A stretch of 64,000 bases of DNA from an uncultured Oscillospiraceae bacterium. Its GTDB lineage: Bacteria; Bacillota; Clostridia; Oscillospirales; Acutalibacteraceae. Below the pieces are notes generated by a model. That model saw only the letters and a list, made by a program, of their open reading frames with translations. It was not told the DNA's origin and did no database searches. The DNA lies in assembly GCA_900547445.1 (NCBI GenBank), contig URGJ01000005.1, positions 3,424 to 67,423 of the forward strand. Direction: 5' to 3'. Positions 34,831 to 44,923 of the stretch are shown here, one piece after another (positions within the stretch are counted from its first letter, which is position 1; each line of letters begins with the position of its first letter). Position numbers and translations under genes: made by a program.

Positions 34831-35346
34831 TTAATCCTTAAACGCGCTGTTCGCAATAAACTTAGGCACAAATTTGACTATCGCGCCGCGCACCCTCTCA
34901 TCGGGAGCAAAAACAAGGTAGTTCGTACCCTTTCCCTCGGTTGAGGAAACCATAAGGTAAGCGTCCTTATCATCTGAGTCGCAGGCGATAAGCATTTCCT
35001 TTGAATTAACCGAGTTTAACAGCGCGGGATTGTACTTTTCTATCCTTGTGACGGTCTGGAGTTCAAAGGAAAGCACCCGCTTTCTGGAGCTTTTATTTAT
35101 TATCTTATCAATATCCATCGTTCCGTTGGTTACAATATACTCATATTCAACATTTAAAAGGCAGGAAAGCTTAAACGCGCCGTAAAGCGCGCCCGCAATA
35201 AGCAGAAAGGAAAACGCGCCGAGATAGCCGGAAAACATAAAAAGCAAAAAGCAAAGCAAAAATGCCGCAAGCCATATACCTACAAGCGCGGCAACGGTTT
35301 TGCCGGTTTTTCTTACCGCAATTATCTGTTCAAAAAAAGTATCCAT
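34831..35346 (-). CDS. Two-helix membrane protein of unknown function (possibly DUF6106 type)
   Basis: 171 residues: two adjacent membrane helices (about 18-38 and 42-62) and a cytoplasmic beta-rich domain with VEYEYIVTNGTMDIDKIINKSSRKRVLSFELQ, reminiscent of PH-like domains in small clostridial membrane proteins. I cannot assign a function. The gene is divergent from the PqqD-like gene and may share a control region with it. Confidence 0.6.
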   Translation of the reverse strand: MDTFFEQIIAVRKTGKTVAALVGIWLAAFLLCFLLFMFSGYLGAFSFLLIAGALYGAFKLSCLLNVEYEYIVTNGTMDIDKIINKSSRKRVLSFELQTVTRIEKYNPALLNSVNSKEMLIACDSDDKDAYLMVSSTEGKGTNYLVFAPDERVRGAIVKFVPKFIANSAFKD

Positions 35347-35370
35347 ATCATATCTCCTCGGAAAAAGTAA

Positions 35371-35437
35371 TATAATGTATATACATTATACACCTAAATG
35401 TATTGCACTTGCAATATTTTTTGTTTTAGTATATAAT
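35371..35437. promoter_or_regulatory. Overlapping divergent promoters with palindromes
   Basis: The self-complementary hexamer TTGCAA (35409-35414) can serve as -35 box in both directions: rightward to TATAAT at 35432-35437 (17 bp) and leftward to TATAAT at 35385-35390 (18 bp). A perfect 20-bp palindrome (35371-35390) covers the leftward -10 box, and ATTGCA-CT-TGCAAT (35402-35415) covers the shared -35. Confidence 0.6.
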
Positions 35438-35472
35438 AAATTTACCTTTTATTAACAAGTGGGGTGCTATTT

Positions 35473-35733
35473 GTGCGTATTAAAGACGGCTTCAGCGTTA
35501 AAAACCTCCATGGTCAGTACACCGTTGTCGCCGATAACGGCAAGCTTGAAAACACAATTGTGCTTACCGACACGGCGCTGTTCCTGTGGAATTTACTTAA
35601 AGCCAAGGATACTTCAAAGACCGAGATGTTAAATGCGCTGCTTGAAAACTTCGATATTTCAACAGTTTTAGCCCTCGGCGACATCGATGTGTTTATAAGA
35701 ACAATGAAGGAAAACGGTATAACAGAAGATTGA
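35473..35733 (+). CDS. PqqD-like (RRE fold) protein
   Basis: About 86 residues: MRIKDGFSVKNLHGQYTVV, LTDTALFLWNLLKAKDTSK and a C-terminal helical part. This is the PqqD pattern, a small peptide chaperone fold that presents RiPP precursors to maturases. I choose GTG at 35473, eight bases behind GGGG; a GTG at 35464 is the alternative. It is followed at once by an ABC exporter. No radical-SAM enzyme, peptidase or precursor peptide is visible nearby. Confidence 0.72.
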   Translation: MRIKDGFSVKNLHGQYTVVADNGKLENTIVLTDTALFLWNLLKAKDTSKTEMLNALLENFDISTVLALGDIDVFIRTMKENGITED

Positions 35734-35734
35734 T

Positions 35735-37399
35735 ATGGCAAGAAAAGAAAGTAACAAAAACACGCTTAAATGGATTTATCAGCGAATTAAGAAATATATT
35801 CCGCTTATAATCGCCCTCTCGGCTGTGACGGCTTTAGGCGCTTGCACAGGAGTGGGACTTGCCCTTGTGACAAAGAGGATTTTCGATATAGCCACGAAAG
35901 ACAGCAAAGGAAGCCTTGCGGCGGCGGGGCTTGCGCTTTTTGCTGTTATAGCGGTTCAGATACTTTTGAGCGCGGCGCAGTCCTTTATGAGCGCTTTTGC
36001 CGGCGGAAGGCTGACCGTTTCGCTTAGGAATTATCTTTTTGCTACGGTCTGCAAAAAGAAATACGAGGGGATTTCCGCCTATCATTCGGGGGATCTCTTA
36101 AACCGCTTTACCTCGGACACTGAGGTTGTGGTTTCAAGTGCGGTCTCAATTATTCCGAGCGTCACCGCCATGATTGCGAAAATTGCCGCGGGAATAGGAG
36201 CAATGCTTATACTTAACCCCTATCTCGCAGGTATTATACTCCTGCTCGGAATTGCCGTCCCCGCAATCGGCAGGTTGATTAATAAAAGATACAAGAGTCT
36301 TCACAAGGAATGCCAAAAAACCGAGGGGAAAACCCGCTCCTTTTTGCAGGAGTGTTTTGAAAATATTGTAGTCATTAAAACCTTTATAAGCGAGGCGCCC
36401 TTTATTGCTCGGCTCGGTCTTTATATGGAAGAAAATTTTAAGGTTAAAATGAAAAGAACGGTCGTTTCGGTATTGGCGCATATTTGCCTTTATTCCTTTT
36501 TTACGGTGGGATATTATGCCGTTTTGGTTTGGGGAGCCGGCGGAATAGCGGCGGGAACCCTTACATATGGCACGCTTATGGCGTTTTTACAGCTTATTTC
36601 ACAGCTGCGCGCGCCCCTTCAGAACGTTTCGGGCATAATACCAAAGTATTACGCGGCGTTGGCGTCGGCGGAGCGGCTTATTGAAATTGAATACTTAGAT
36701 GAAGAGCAAGAGTCTCTGTCAAAGGACAAACTCAGCACAATTAAGTCCGATTTCCGTACGCTCGATATAAACAATGTATGCTTTACCTACGGCGGCGAGC
36801 AAATACTTGAAAATTGCAGCTTTGTAGCCGAGCGCGGACATATAACCGCGGTTACGGGCGAGTCGGGCAGCGGCAAAAGCACCCTCTTTAAGCTTATTTT
36901 GGGGCTTTACGAGCCGCAGTCGGGCAGCATTACCGTAAACGGGACTGTTGCGGCGGATACCTCCGTGCGCGGACTTTTTTCCTATGTGCCGCAGGGAAAT
37001 ATGGTGCTTTCGGGCACGGTGAGGGATAACATCACCCTTTGCAATCCCGATATCGATGAGGAAAAACTTGAAAAAGCGGCGCGCGCCGCCGAAATTTACG
37101 ATTATATCGAGGCACTCCCCGACGGCTTTGACACGGTGCTGTCTGAAAGAGGAGGAGGACTTTCCGAGGGACAGATTCAGCGCATTTCGATAGCTCGGGC
37201 GCTCCTTTCGGACGCGTCTGTGCTTCTGCTCGACGAGGCTACCAGCGCCCTTGACGAGGTCACTGAAACGCTTGTGCTTACAAACATTAAAAATATGACC
37301 GATAAAACCGTTATTTTCATAACCCACAGAAACACAAGCCTTAAGGTATGCGACAGAATATTTAGGATTGAGAACAAAAAAATTACTGCTGTAAAATAG
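35735..37399 (+). CDS. ABC exporter, fused membrane and ATPase domains
   Basis: 554 residues: six membrane helices (about 20-290), then an ATPase domain with Walker A GESGSGKST, a signature written LSEGQIQR in place of LSGGQ, Walker B LLLDEATSALD and switch His in FITHRN. All catalytic residues are present, so a homodimer would be competent. There is no N-terminal peptidase domain. The 1-bp spacing from the PqqD-like gene suggests export of a peptide-derived product, which is an inference. Confidence 0.85.
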   Translation: MARKESNKNTLKWIYQRIKKYIPLIIALSAVTALGACTGVGLALVTKRIFDIATKDSKGSLAAAGLALFAVIAVQILLSAAQSFMSAFAGGRLTVSLRNYLFATVCKKKYEGISAYHSGDLLNRFTSDTEVVVSSAVSIIPSVTAMIAKIAAGIGAMLILNPYLAGIILLLGIAVPAIGRLINKRYKSLHKECQKTEGKTRSFLQECFENIVVIKTFISEAPFIARLGLYMEENFKVKMKRTVVSVLAHICLYSFFTVGYYAVLVWGAGGIAAGTLTYGTLMAFLQLISQLRAPLQNVSGIIPKYYAALASAERLIEIEYLDEEQESLSKDKLSTIKSDFRTLDINNVCFTYGGEQILENCSFVAERGHITAVTGESGSGKSTLFKLILGLYEPQSGSITVNGTVAADTSVRGLFSYVPQGNMVLSGTVRDNITLCNPDIDEEKLEKAARAAEIYDYIEALPDGFDTVLSERGGGLSEGQIQRISIARALLSDASVLLLDEATSALDEVTETLVLTNIKNMTDKTVIFITHRNTSLKVCDRIFRIENKKITAVK

Positions 37400-37404
37400 A
37401 CGCT

Positions 37405-37436
37405 TTCACGGCTTTAATACAGCCGTGAATTTTTTT
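37405..37436 (+). terminator. Strong terminator after ABC exporter
   Basis: TTCACGGCT...AGCCGTGAA followed by seven T, 6 bp after the stop. Confidence 0.9.
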
Positions 37437-37517
37437 AAAATAGCCTCGGTTTATAACCTGTGAAAATATTAACAGTTTTAAATTTTCGTAAAAGACTGAA
37501 TTTGTGAAAATTCTGCA

Positions 37518-37546
37518 TTGACTTTATTATATAAAAGTACTAAAAT
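37518..37546 (+). promoter_or_regulatory. Promoter of the atp operon
   Basis: TTGACT (37518-37523), 17 bp, TAAAAT (37541-37546). Its position rules out the TTG at 37546 as a translation start. Confidence 0.75.
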
Positions 37547-37578
37547 TGAATAATAAAAATTGTAAGGGTGGGTGTATT

Positions 37579-37884
37579 TTGGCAGGCGCGGTAATTGCTT
37601 TTGCTTTCGGAATTTTACAGGCGTTCTTGCTTAAGGTTACTCTTTTTTCCTTTACGGCGGGGAATTATCAAAGAGCGGCGCTCTGCCTGATTATAAAGCT
37701 TATCGCCTACGGCGCGGCGGCGCTTATTTTGGTATTTCTATTTTCGGATTATGTTATCAGCTGTGTAATCGGCTATGCGGCAGGGCTTCCCGCGGCGGTT
37801 ACGGTTTGGTTTATAATAAATACTCTTCGCGCTAAAAACGAAGCTTCGGGAGATGGTAGAAACGAAGATAGTAACAATAATTGA
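37579..37884 (+). CDS. AtpI-like membrane protein at the head of the atp operon
   Basis: About 101 residues with three to four membrane helices (AGAVIAFAFGILQAFLL, ALCLIIKLIAYGAAALILVF and CVIGYAAGLPAAVTVWFI). I choose TTG at 37579, six bases behind AGGGTGGG; the earlier TTG at 37546 lies within the promoter. It corresponds in position and topology to AtpI, a small assembly or Mg2+-uptake-related protein of F-type operons, but similarity is weak. It overlaps atpB by 32 bp. Confidence 0.6.
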   Translation: MAGAVIAFAFGILQAFLLKVTLFSFTAGNYQRAALCLIIKLIAYGAAALILVFLFSDYVISCVIGYAAGLPAAVTVWFIINTLRAKNEASGDGRNEDSNNN

Positions 37885-38755
37885 GTTTGCGTTATCGGCG
37901 GTAATTTTTGCCGCGGGTCTTATAGGCTGGTCGGCTGTTCACGCTTCAATAAAGCAGCACGGAAAAACCAAAGAGCTTAAAAAGAAGTCAAGGCTTTTGC
38001 TTGTCCTTATGATTATCGCGGCGTGGTTTTTTATCGGCACGGCGATAACCTCCCTTTGGAACGGCAAGGCGGGAATGAACGTCGAATTTGAGATGTTCAG
38101 CGAGCGGGTAAGCCTTTTCGGATTTTCTATGGCGAAAACAAGCCTTGTTATGTGGATAATAACGGCTATCGTATTGGTATTGGGTCTGATTTTCAGATTT
38201 GTGATTTTCCCGAGATTTGACCCCGATAACCCAAAAGGCTTTCAGAATATAATGGAATTAGCGGTTGAGGCGATGGAGAATTTCACCAAAAACACCCTCG
38301 GCGATTATTCAGACGAGCTTGCGCCCTATATGTTCTCCCTTGCGGTATTTATGGTAATGTGCGCCGCGTCCGAGCTAATTGGGGTCAGACCGCCTACCTC
38401 GGATTTGATTGTAACCCTCTCTATGGGACTTATAACCTTTGTTTTAATCAATGTTTACGGAGTAAGGAAAAAGGGCTTCGGCGGCAGGGTAAAAAGCCTT
38501 GCAAAGCCAACCCCCGTAATCTTCCCGATGAAGGTTTTAAGCGATGTTGCAGTGCCTGTTTCCCTTGCCTGCCGTCTTTTCGGCAATATGATAGGCGGTA
38601 TGATAGTTATGGATTTGTTGAAATCCGTGCTGGGCGGCTACGCAAGCGGTATTCCCGCGGTGGCGGGGCTTTACTTCAACCTTTTCCACCCGCTTATTCA
38701 GACATATATTTTCATTATTTTATCATTAACCTTTATAAACGAAGCTATTGAATAG
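37853..38755 (+). CDS. atpB: ATP synthase F0 subunit a
   Basis: 300 residues with five to six membrane helices; an extended N-terminal region with two helices precedes the core. The essential arginine that faces the c-ring is in VSLACRLFGNMIGG (about residue 241). YFNLFHPLIQTYIFIILSLTFINEA is the conserved last helix. The start ATG overlaps atpI and has only GGGAG touching it, so the exact start is less certain. Confidence 0.9.
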   Translation: MVETKIVTIIEFALSAVIFAAGLIGWSAVHASIKQHGKTKELKKKSRLLLVLMIIAAWFFIGTAITSLWNGKAGMNVEFEMFSERVSLFGFSMAKTSLVMWIITAIVLVLGLIFRFVIFPRFDPDNPKGFQNIMELAVEAMENFTKNTLGDYSDELAPYMFSLAVFMVMCAASELIGVRPPTSDLIVTLSMGLITFVLINVYGVRKKGFGGRVKSLAKPTPVIFPMKVLSDVAVPVSLACRLFGNMIGGMIVMDLLKSVLGGYASGIPAVAGLYFNLFHPLIQTYIFIILSLTFINEAIE

Positions 38756-38977
<222 letters not shown>

Positions 38978-38986
38978 GAGAAAGCT

Positions 38987-39481
38987 ATGGAAGGATTAGT
39001 TATATCGGATGCCGTAAAGGATCTGATAATCAATATTATCAACATAATAGTCTTGTTCGTAATCGTGCGGGGGCTTGCCTATAAACCCGTAAAAAAGTTC
39101 CTCGACGCCCGCAAGGAGCGTGTATCCAAGGAGCTTAAGGACGCGGCGGAGGCAAGACAGACTGCAGAGGAGGAAGCCCTTAAATATAAGGAGCTTACCG
39201 AAAAGAGCAAGGCAGAGGGTACTGAAATTATAAACGAGGCGGAGCGTACCGCAAAGGAAAACGCCGCCGAGATTATTGAGACCGCAAAGCAAAAAGCCGC
39301 CGAAATTACCGAAAAGGCGCGTGAAAACGCTAAGAAAGAGCGTGAAAGCCAAATTGCCGCTATGAAGGGCGACATTACCGATATTGCCTTTGATATTTCA
39401 AGGCAGGTGCTTTCACGCGAGGTAACAGACGGGGACAATATGCGTATTGCCGACGCGTTCTTTGCAAAGTATCAAGGGTGA
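38987..39481 (+). CDS. atpF: ATP synthase F0 subunit b
   Basis: 164 residues: one N-terminal membrane helix (about 10-28), then a long charged Ala/Glu/Lys-rich coiled coil (about 40-140) with RKERVSKELKDAAEARQTAEEEA. This is the peripheral stalk. The start is behind AGGAG. It is followed 4 bp later by the short delta gene. Confidence 0.92.
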   Translation: MEGLVISDAVKDLIINIINIIVLFVIVRGLAYKPVKKFLDARKERVSKELKDAAEARQTAEEEALKYKELTEKSKAEGTEIINEAERTAKENAAEIIETAKQKAAEITEKARENAKKERESQIAAMKGDITDIAFDISRQVLSREVTDGDNMRIADAFFAKYQG

Positions 39482-39485
39482 GTTT

Positions 39486-39701
39486 ATGAAAACAGCTGTA
39501 ATAACGGTTGCCTCCAATATGTCGGACAAAACCTATGAGCGGATATGCCGGGGCTTTGCCGAAAAATTGGGCGAGCTTACCTTTGAACGCGTAACCGACG
39601 ATAAGATAATCGGCGGCTTTATCGCCGATATTGACGGCGAGGTTTTTGATTTGAGCATTGCCTCGCAAATAGAGAAAATGCAGAAACAGATTAGCAATTA
39701 G
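39486..39701 (+). CDS. atpH: Short ATP synthase delta subunit (C-terminal domain only)
   Basis: 71 residues from an ATG behind GGGTGAG. TDDKIIGGFIADIDGEVFDLSIASQIEKM matches the C-terminal domain of AtpH. The N-terminal six-helix domain of about 105 residues that binds the top of the alpha subunits is absent; the usual length is about 180. The gene lies correctly between atpF and atpA, with no leftover coding sequence upstream because atpF ends 4 bp before it. A reduced connector is implied. Confidence 0.8.
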   Translation: MKTAVITVASNMSDKTYERICRGFAEKLGELTFERVTDDKIIGGFIADIDGEVFDLSIASQIEKMQKQISN

Positions 39702-39716
39702 GGTGGTGCAGGAGAA

Positions 39717-41220
39717 GTGCCTGATATACAAATGGAGGAAATCGGCGGCTTTTTAAAAAAGCGTATCGCCGAATTTCAGGTTGAGCCGATAGTTTACCGC
39801 TGCGGTAATGTCGCGACGGTCGGCGACGGCGTTGTTCGGGTAAAGGGGCTTCCCGACCGCCTTTACGGCGAGCTTTTGGAGTTTGAGGGCGGCGTTTACG
39901 GAATGGCGCTCGATTTGGAGGAGGACGGCGTGGGTGCCGTGCTTATGGACAATTCCGATTCCGTAAATGTAGGAGACAGCGTAAAGGGAACAGGCGTTGT
40001 GGCGGAAATCCCTATCGGCGATTCGCTTTTGGGCAGGGTTATTGACCCTATCGGCAGACCGCTTGACGGCGAGCCCTTAACGGTCAGAGACTATCTTCCC
40101 TGCGAGCGTCCCGCCCCCACCATTATGGAGCGCAGACCCGTTGATAAGCCGCTTGAAACGGGAATTTTGGCTATCGACAGTATGATACCGATAGGCAGAG
40201 GTCAGCGCGAGCTTATTATCGGCGACCGTCAGACAGGTAAAACCTCTATTGCGCTTGACACTATTATCAATCAGAAAAATTCGGACGTAATATGTATATA
40301 CTGCGCCATAGGGCAGAAGGCATCCAACATAGCGCAGATAATAGATACCCTAAAAGCCGCGGGCGCGCTTGAATACAGCCTTGTTGTGGCTTCGACCGCG
40401 TCGGACAGTCCCGCTATGCAGTATTTAGCCCCCTATGCCGCCTGCGCGGTAGCCGAGGGCTTTATGAAGGAGGGGAAGGACGTGCTTGTGGTCTACGACG
40501 ACCTTTCAAAGCACGCCGTTGCCTACCGTACAATGTCACTTCTATTACACAGACCGCCCGGACGTGAAGCCTTCCCCGGCGATGTATTTTATCTTCACAG
40601 CCGTCTGCTTGAAAGAAGCGCCTGTATGAGTGAGGAATTAGGCGGCGGCAGTATTACCGCCCTTCCTATAATCGAGACTATGGCGGGCAACATCTCGGCG
40701 TATATCCCGACTAATGTAATTTCCATTACCGACGGTCAGGTTTTCCTTGAGACCGAGCTTTTCCACAGCGGTGTTCGCCCTGCTGTTAATATAGGACTTT
40801 CGGTTTCCCGCGTGGGCAGAGCCGCACAGCACAAGGCGATGCGCAAGGCATCGGGAACCCTTAGAATCGAGCTGTCGCAGTACCGCGAGATGGCGGTGTT
40901 CACCCGCTTCGGAAGTGATGTTGACGAATCCACAAGGAAAATGCTTGCCCGCGGCAATATTTTGACCGAGCTTTTAAAGCAAGCGAAAAGCAAGCCCTAT
41001 TCCCTCTTTGAGGAGGTGGCGCTTTTGACCGCTTATAAAAACAATATCTTTGAGAACGCCGAGCCCGCGGATATAAAGCGGCTGGCAAATGAAATGCTCG
41101 CCTACCTGCATAACAACTGTGCGAGTGTGGAAAACGCGGTAAACGCCACGGGCGACCTTGAGGATGAAGACGCAAAGCGGCTTGCCGATTCTTTAATAAG
41201 TTTTAAGGAAATTTGTTCAA

Positions 41221-41237
<17 letters not shown>
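39717..41237 (+). CDS. atpA: ATP synthase F1 subunit alpha
   Basis: 506 residues, normal length, with Walker A GDRQTGKT (169-176), VYDDLSKHAVAYR and the alpha-type arginine-finger segment SVSRVGRAAQ. The start is GTG at 39717, close behind GGAG. The N-terminus PDIQMEEIGGFLKKRIAEF is the region that would normally contact delta. It overlaps atpG by 17 bp. Confidence 0.95.
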
Positions 41238-43501
<2,264 letters not shown>

Positions 43502-43515
43502 TCAGGGTGGCGGCT

Positions 43516-43920
43516 ATGAGTGAATTTTTGCTTGAAATAATCGCGCCCGAAAAGCATTTCTTTAAAGGAATGGTTGAGCAGATAACCTGCCAGACCGAAA
43601 CAGGGGAGCTTGGAATCTTAAAGGGGCACCAGACTATGGTCGCCTCCCTTGAAATAGGGGAAATCAAGATTAAAGCAGAGGGCAAGTGGAAGAGCGCCTT
43701 TATCTCCGAAGGCTTTATGGAGGTAAGAAACGACGAGGTAGTAATCTTTTCCCAGTGTTGCGAATGGCCAGAGGAAATCGACGGAGTAAGAGCCGAGGAA
43801 TCCCGCCGCCGCGCCCTTGACCGCATTGAACACGCGCAGAACCTTAAGGAACACAAACATAACGAAATATCCCTCGCCAGAGCTATGGCGCGCCTGAAGG
43901 TTAAAAAAGAGAACAGATAA
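43516..43920 (+). CDS. atpC: ATP synthase F1 subunit epsilon
   Basis: 134 residues: the N-terminal beta-sandwich (MSEFLLEIIAPEKHFFKG, GELGILKGHQTMVASLE) and the C-terminal helical hairpin (SRRRALDRIEHAQNLKE). It starts behind AGGGTGG, 15 bp after atpD. It ends the operon, followed by a terminator. Confidence 0.92.
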   Translation: MSEFLLEIIAPEKHFFKGMVEQITCQTETGELGILKGHQTMVASLEIGEIKIKAEGKWKSAFISEGFMEVRNDEVVIFSQCCEWPEEIDGVRAEESRRRALDRIEHAQNLKEHKHNEISLARAMARLKVKKENR

Positions 43921-43973
43921 AACCGAGGAAAAAGCTTATTGAAATGTATGACAATAAAATCTCAAAGGTTAAG

Positions 43974-44013
43974 AAAATCGGCGGTAAGTATGCAACCTAC
44001 CGCCGATTTTTTT
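43974..44013 (+). terminator. Terminator of the atp operon
   Basis: AAAATCGGCGGTA pairs with TACCGCCGATTTT, followed by T7; 54 bp after atpC. Confidence 0.92.
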
Positions 44014-44023
44014 CTATCACATT

Positions 44024-44626
44024 TTATGCTTCAAAAGCATCTGAAATAATCTCTGAAGAAATTATATTGAAGCCAAACTGTGAATTATTGTTTCTTACAA
44101 AAAGAGTAACCGCCTTACCCTCTTCCCTTGAGTCGTGAGAATCGATGGTCACATTTGTAGTCACGGTATAGCTTCCGTCCTCATTAAGCCTTACGGAGGC
44201 AACCTCGTGCTTATAAACCGTGTAGCCACGGGGAATAATGTAAACATAACCGTCCTTTTTAGGAAAATCGGCGTTTACGGAGGACAAATTTTCAACCTCT
44301 ACGCCGTACATATTGTAAAGATAGTCTTCTACCCTGCTTTCCTCAATAAAAGAGCTGTCCGCGCCGCCGTTCATAACACAAAGCGCTGTGACCGCACAGT
44401 TCACTAAGTCTTCGGCATAAGCAAGCTCCTCCCCGTATGCGAAGCTGTGATTAAGCATATTAAGAAATCGGGTTTCAAGCACCTTTTGCTTATCGGCGGT
44501 TTCGCTTTCCGCCATTTTATCGGTCGGAAGTATACCGTCAGACTCTGCGGGATTTACGGCAATAGCCGAAAAAGAGGCGAGCATTACCATGGCCATTATC
44601 AAAGAAATCAAATATCTTGTTTTCAC
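44024..44626 (-). CDS. Secreted protein of unknown function
   Basis: 200 residues with a Sec signal peptide (MKTRYLISLIMAMVMLASFSAIA). The mature part is acidic in the middle and beta-rich toward the end (GYVYIIPRGYTVYKHEVASVRLN, GSYTVTTNVTI). No family recognised. It stands alone, convergent with atp and divergent from the EF-G-like gene. Confidence 0.65.
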   Translation of the reverse strand: MKTRYLISLIMAMVMLASFSAIAVNPAESDGILPTDKMAESETADKQKVLETRFLNMLNHSFAYGEELAYAEDLVNCAVTALCVMNGGADSSFIEESRVEDYLYNMYGVEVENLSSVNADFPKKDGYVYIIPRGYTVYKHEVASVRLNEDGSYTVTTNVTIDSHDSREEGKAVTLFVRNNNSQFGFNIISSEIISDAFEA

Positions 44627-44837
44627 TTTGCCGCCTCCCTACTTTAAAAGCTTACATATTTATTATACACAAAAGCGTCATAAATTGCAGATACAATTCG
44701 GTTACAAATTGTATCAAATCCGTAACATTTTTTCGCAGTCGAAAATACAAATTCCTCTGCAAAATGCACAAATTCTACATATTTTCTTTGTTTATGACAT
44801 TTTAATAATTTTTTTAAAATTTTATAATAATTATTAG

Positions 44838-44866
44838 TTGTATATGCTAATGAAATGTGTTATAAT
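44838..44866 (+). promoter_or_regulatory. Promoter of the EF-G-like gene
   Basis: TTGTAT (44838-44843), 17 bp, TATAAT (44861-44866). The rest of the 44627-44923 gap is AT-rich with nothing else recognised. Confidence 0.75.
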
Positions 44867-44923
44867 GTTTTTAACAACATATTGCCGCGCAATAAGGCGC
44901 AGTAATTAAAGGAGTGCATTGTA

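Noticed and set aside
36719..37327. Long open frame opposite the ABC exporter ATPase domain
   Set aside because: Antisense shadow of a clear gene; codon use and content do not look protein-like.
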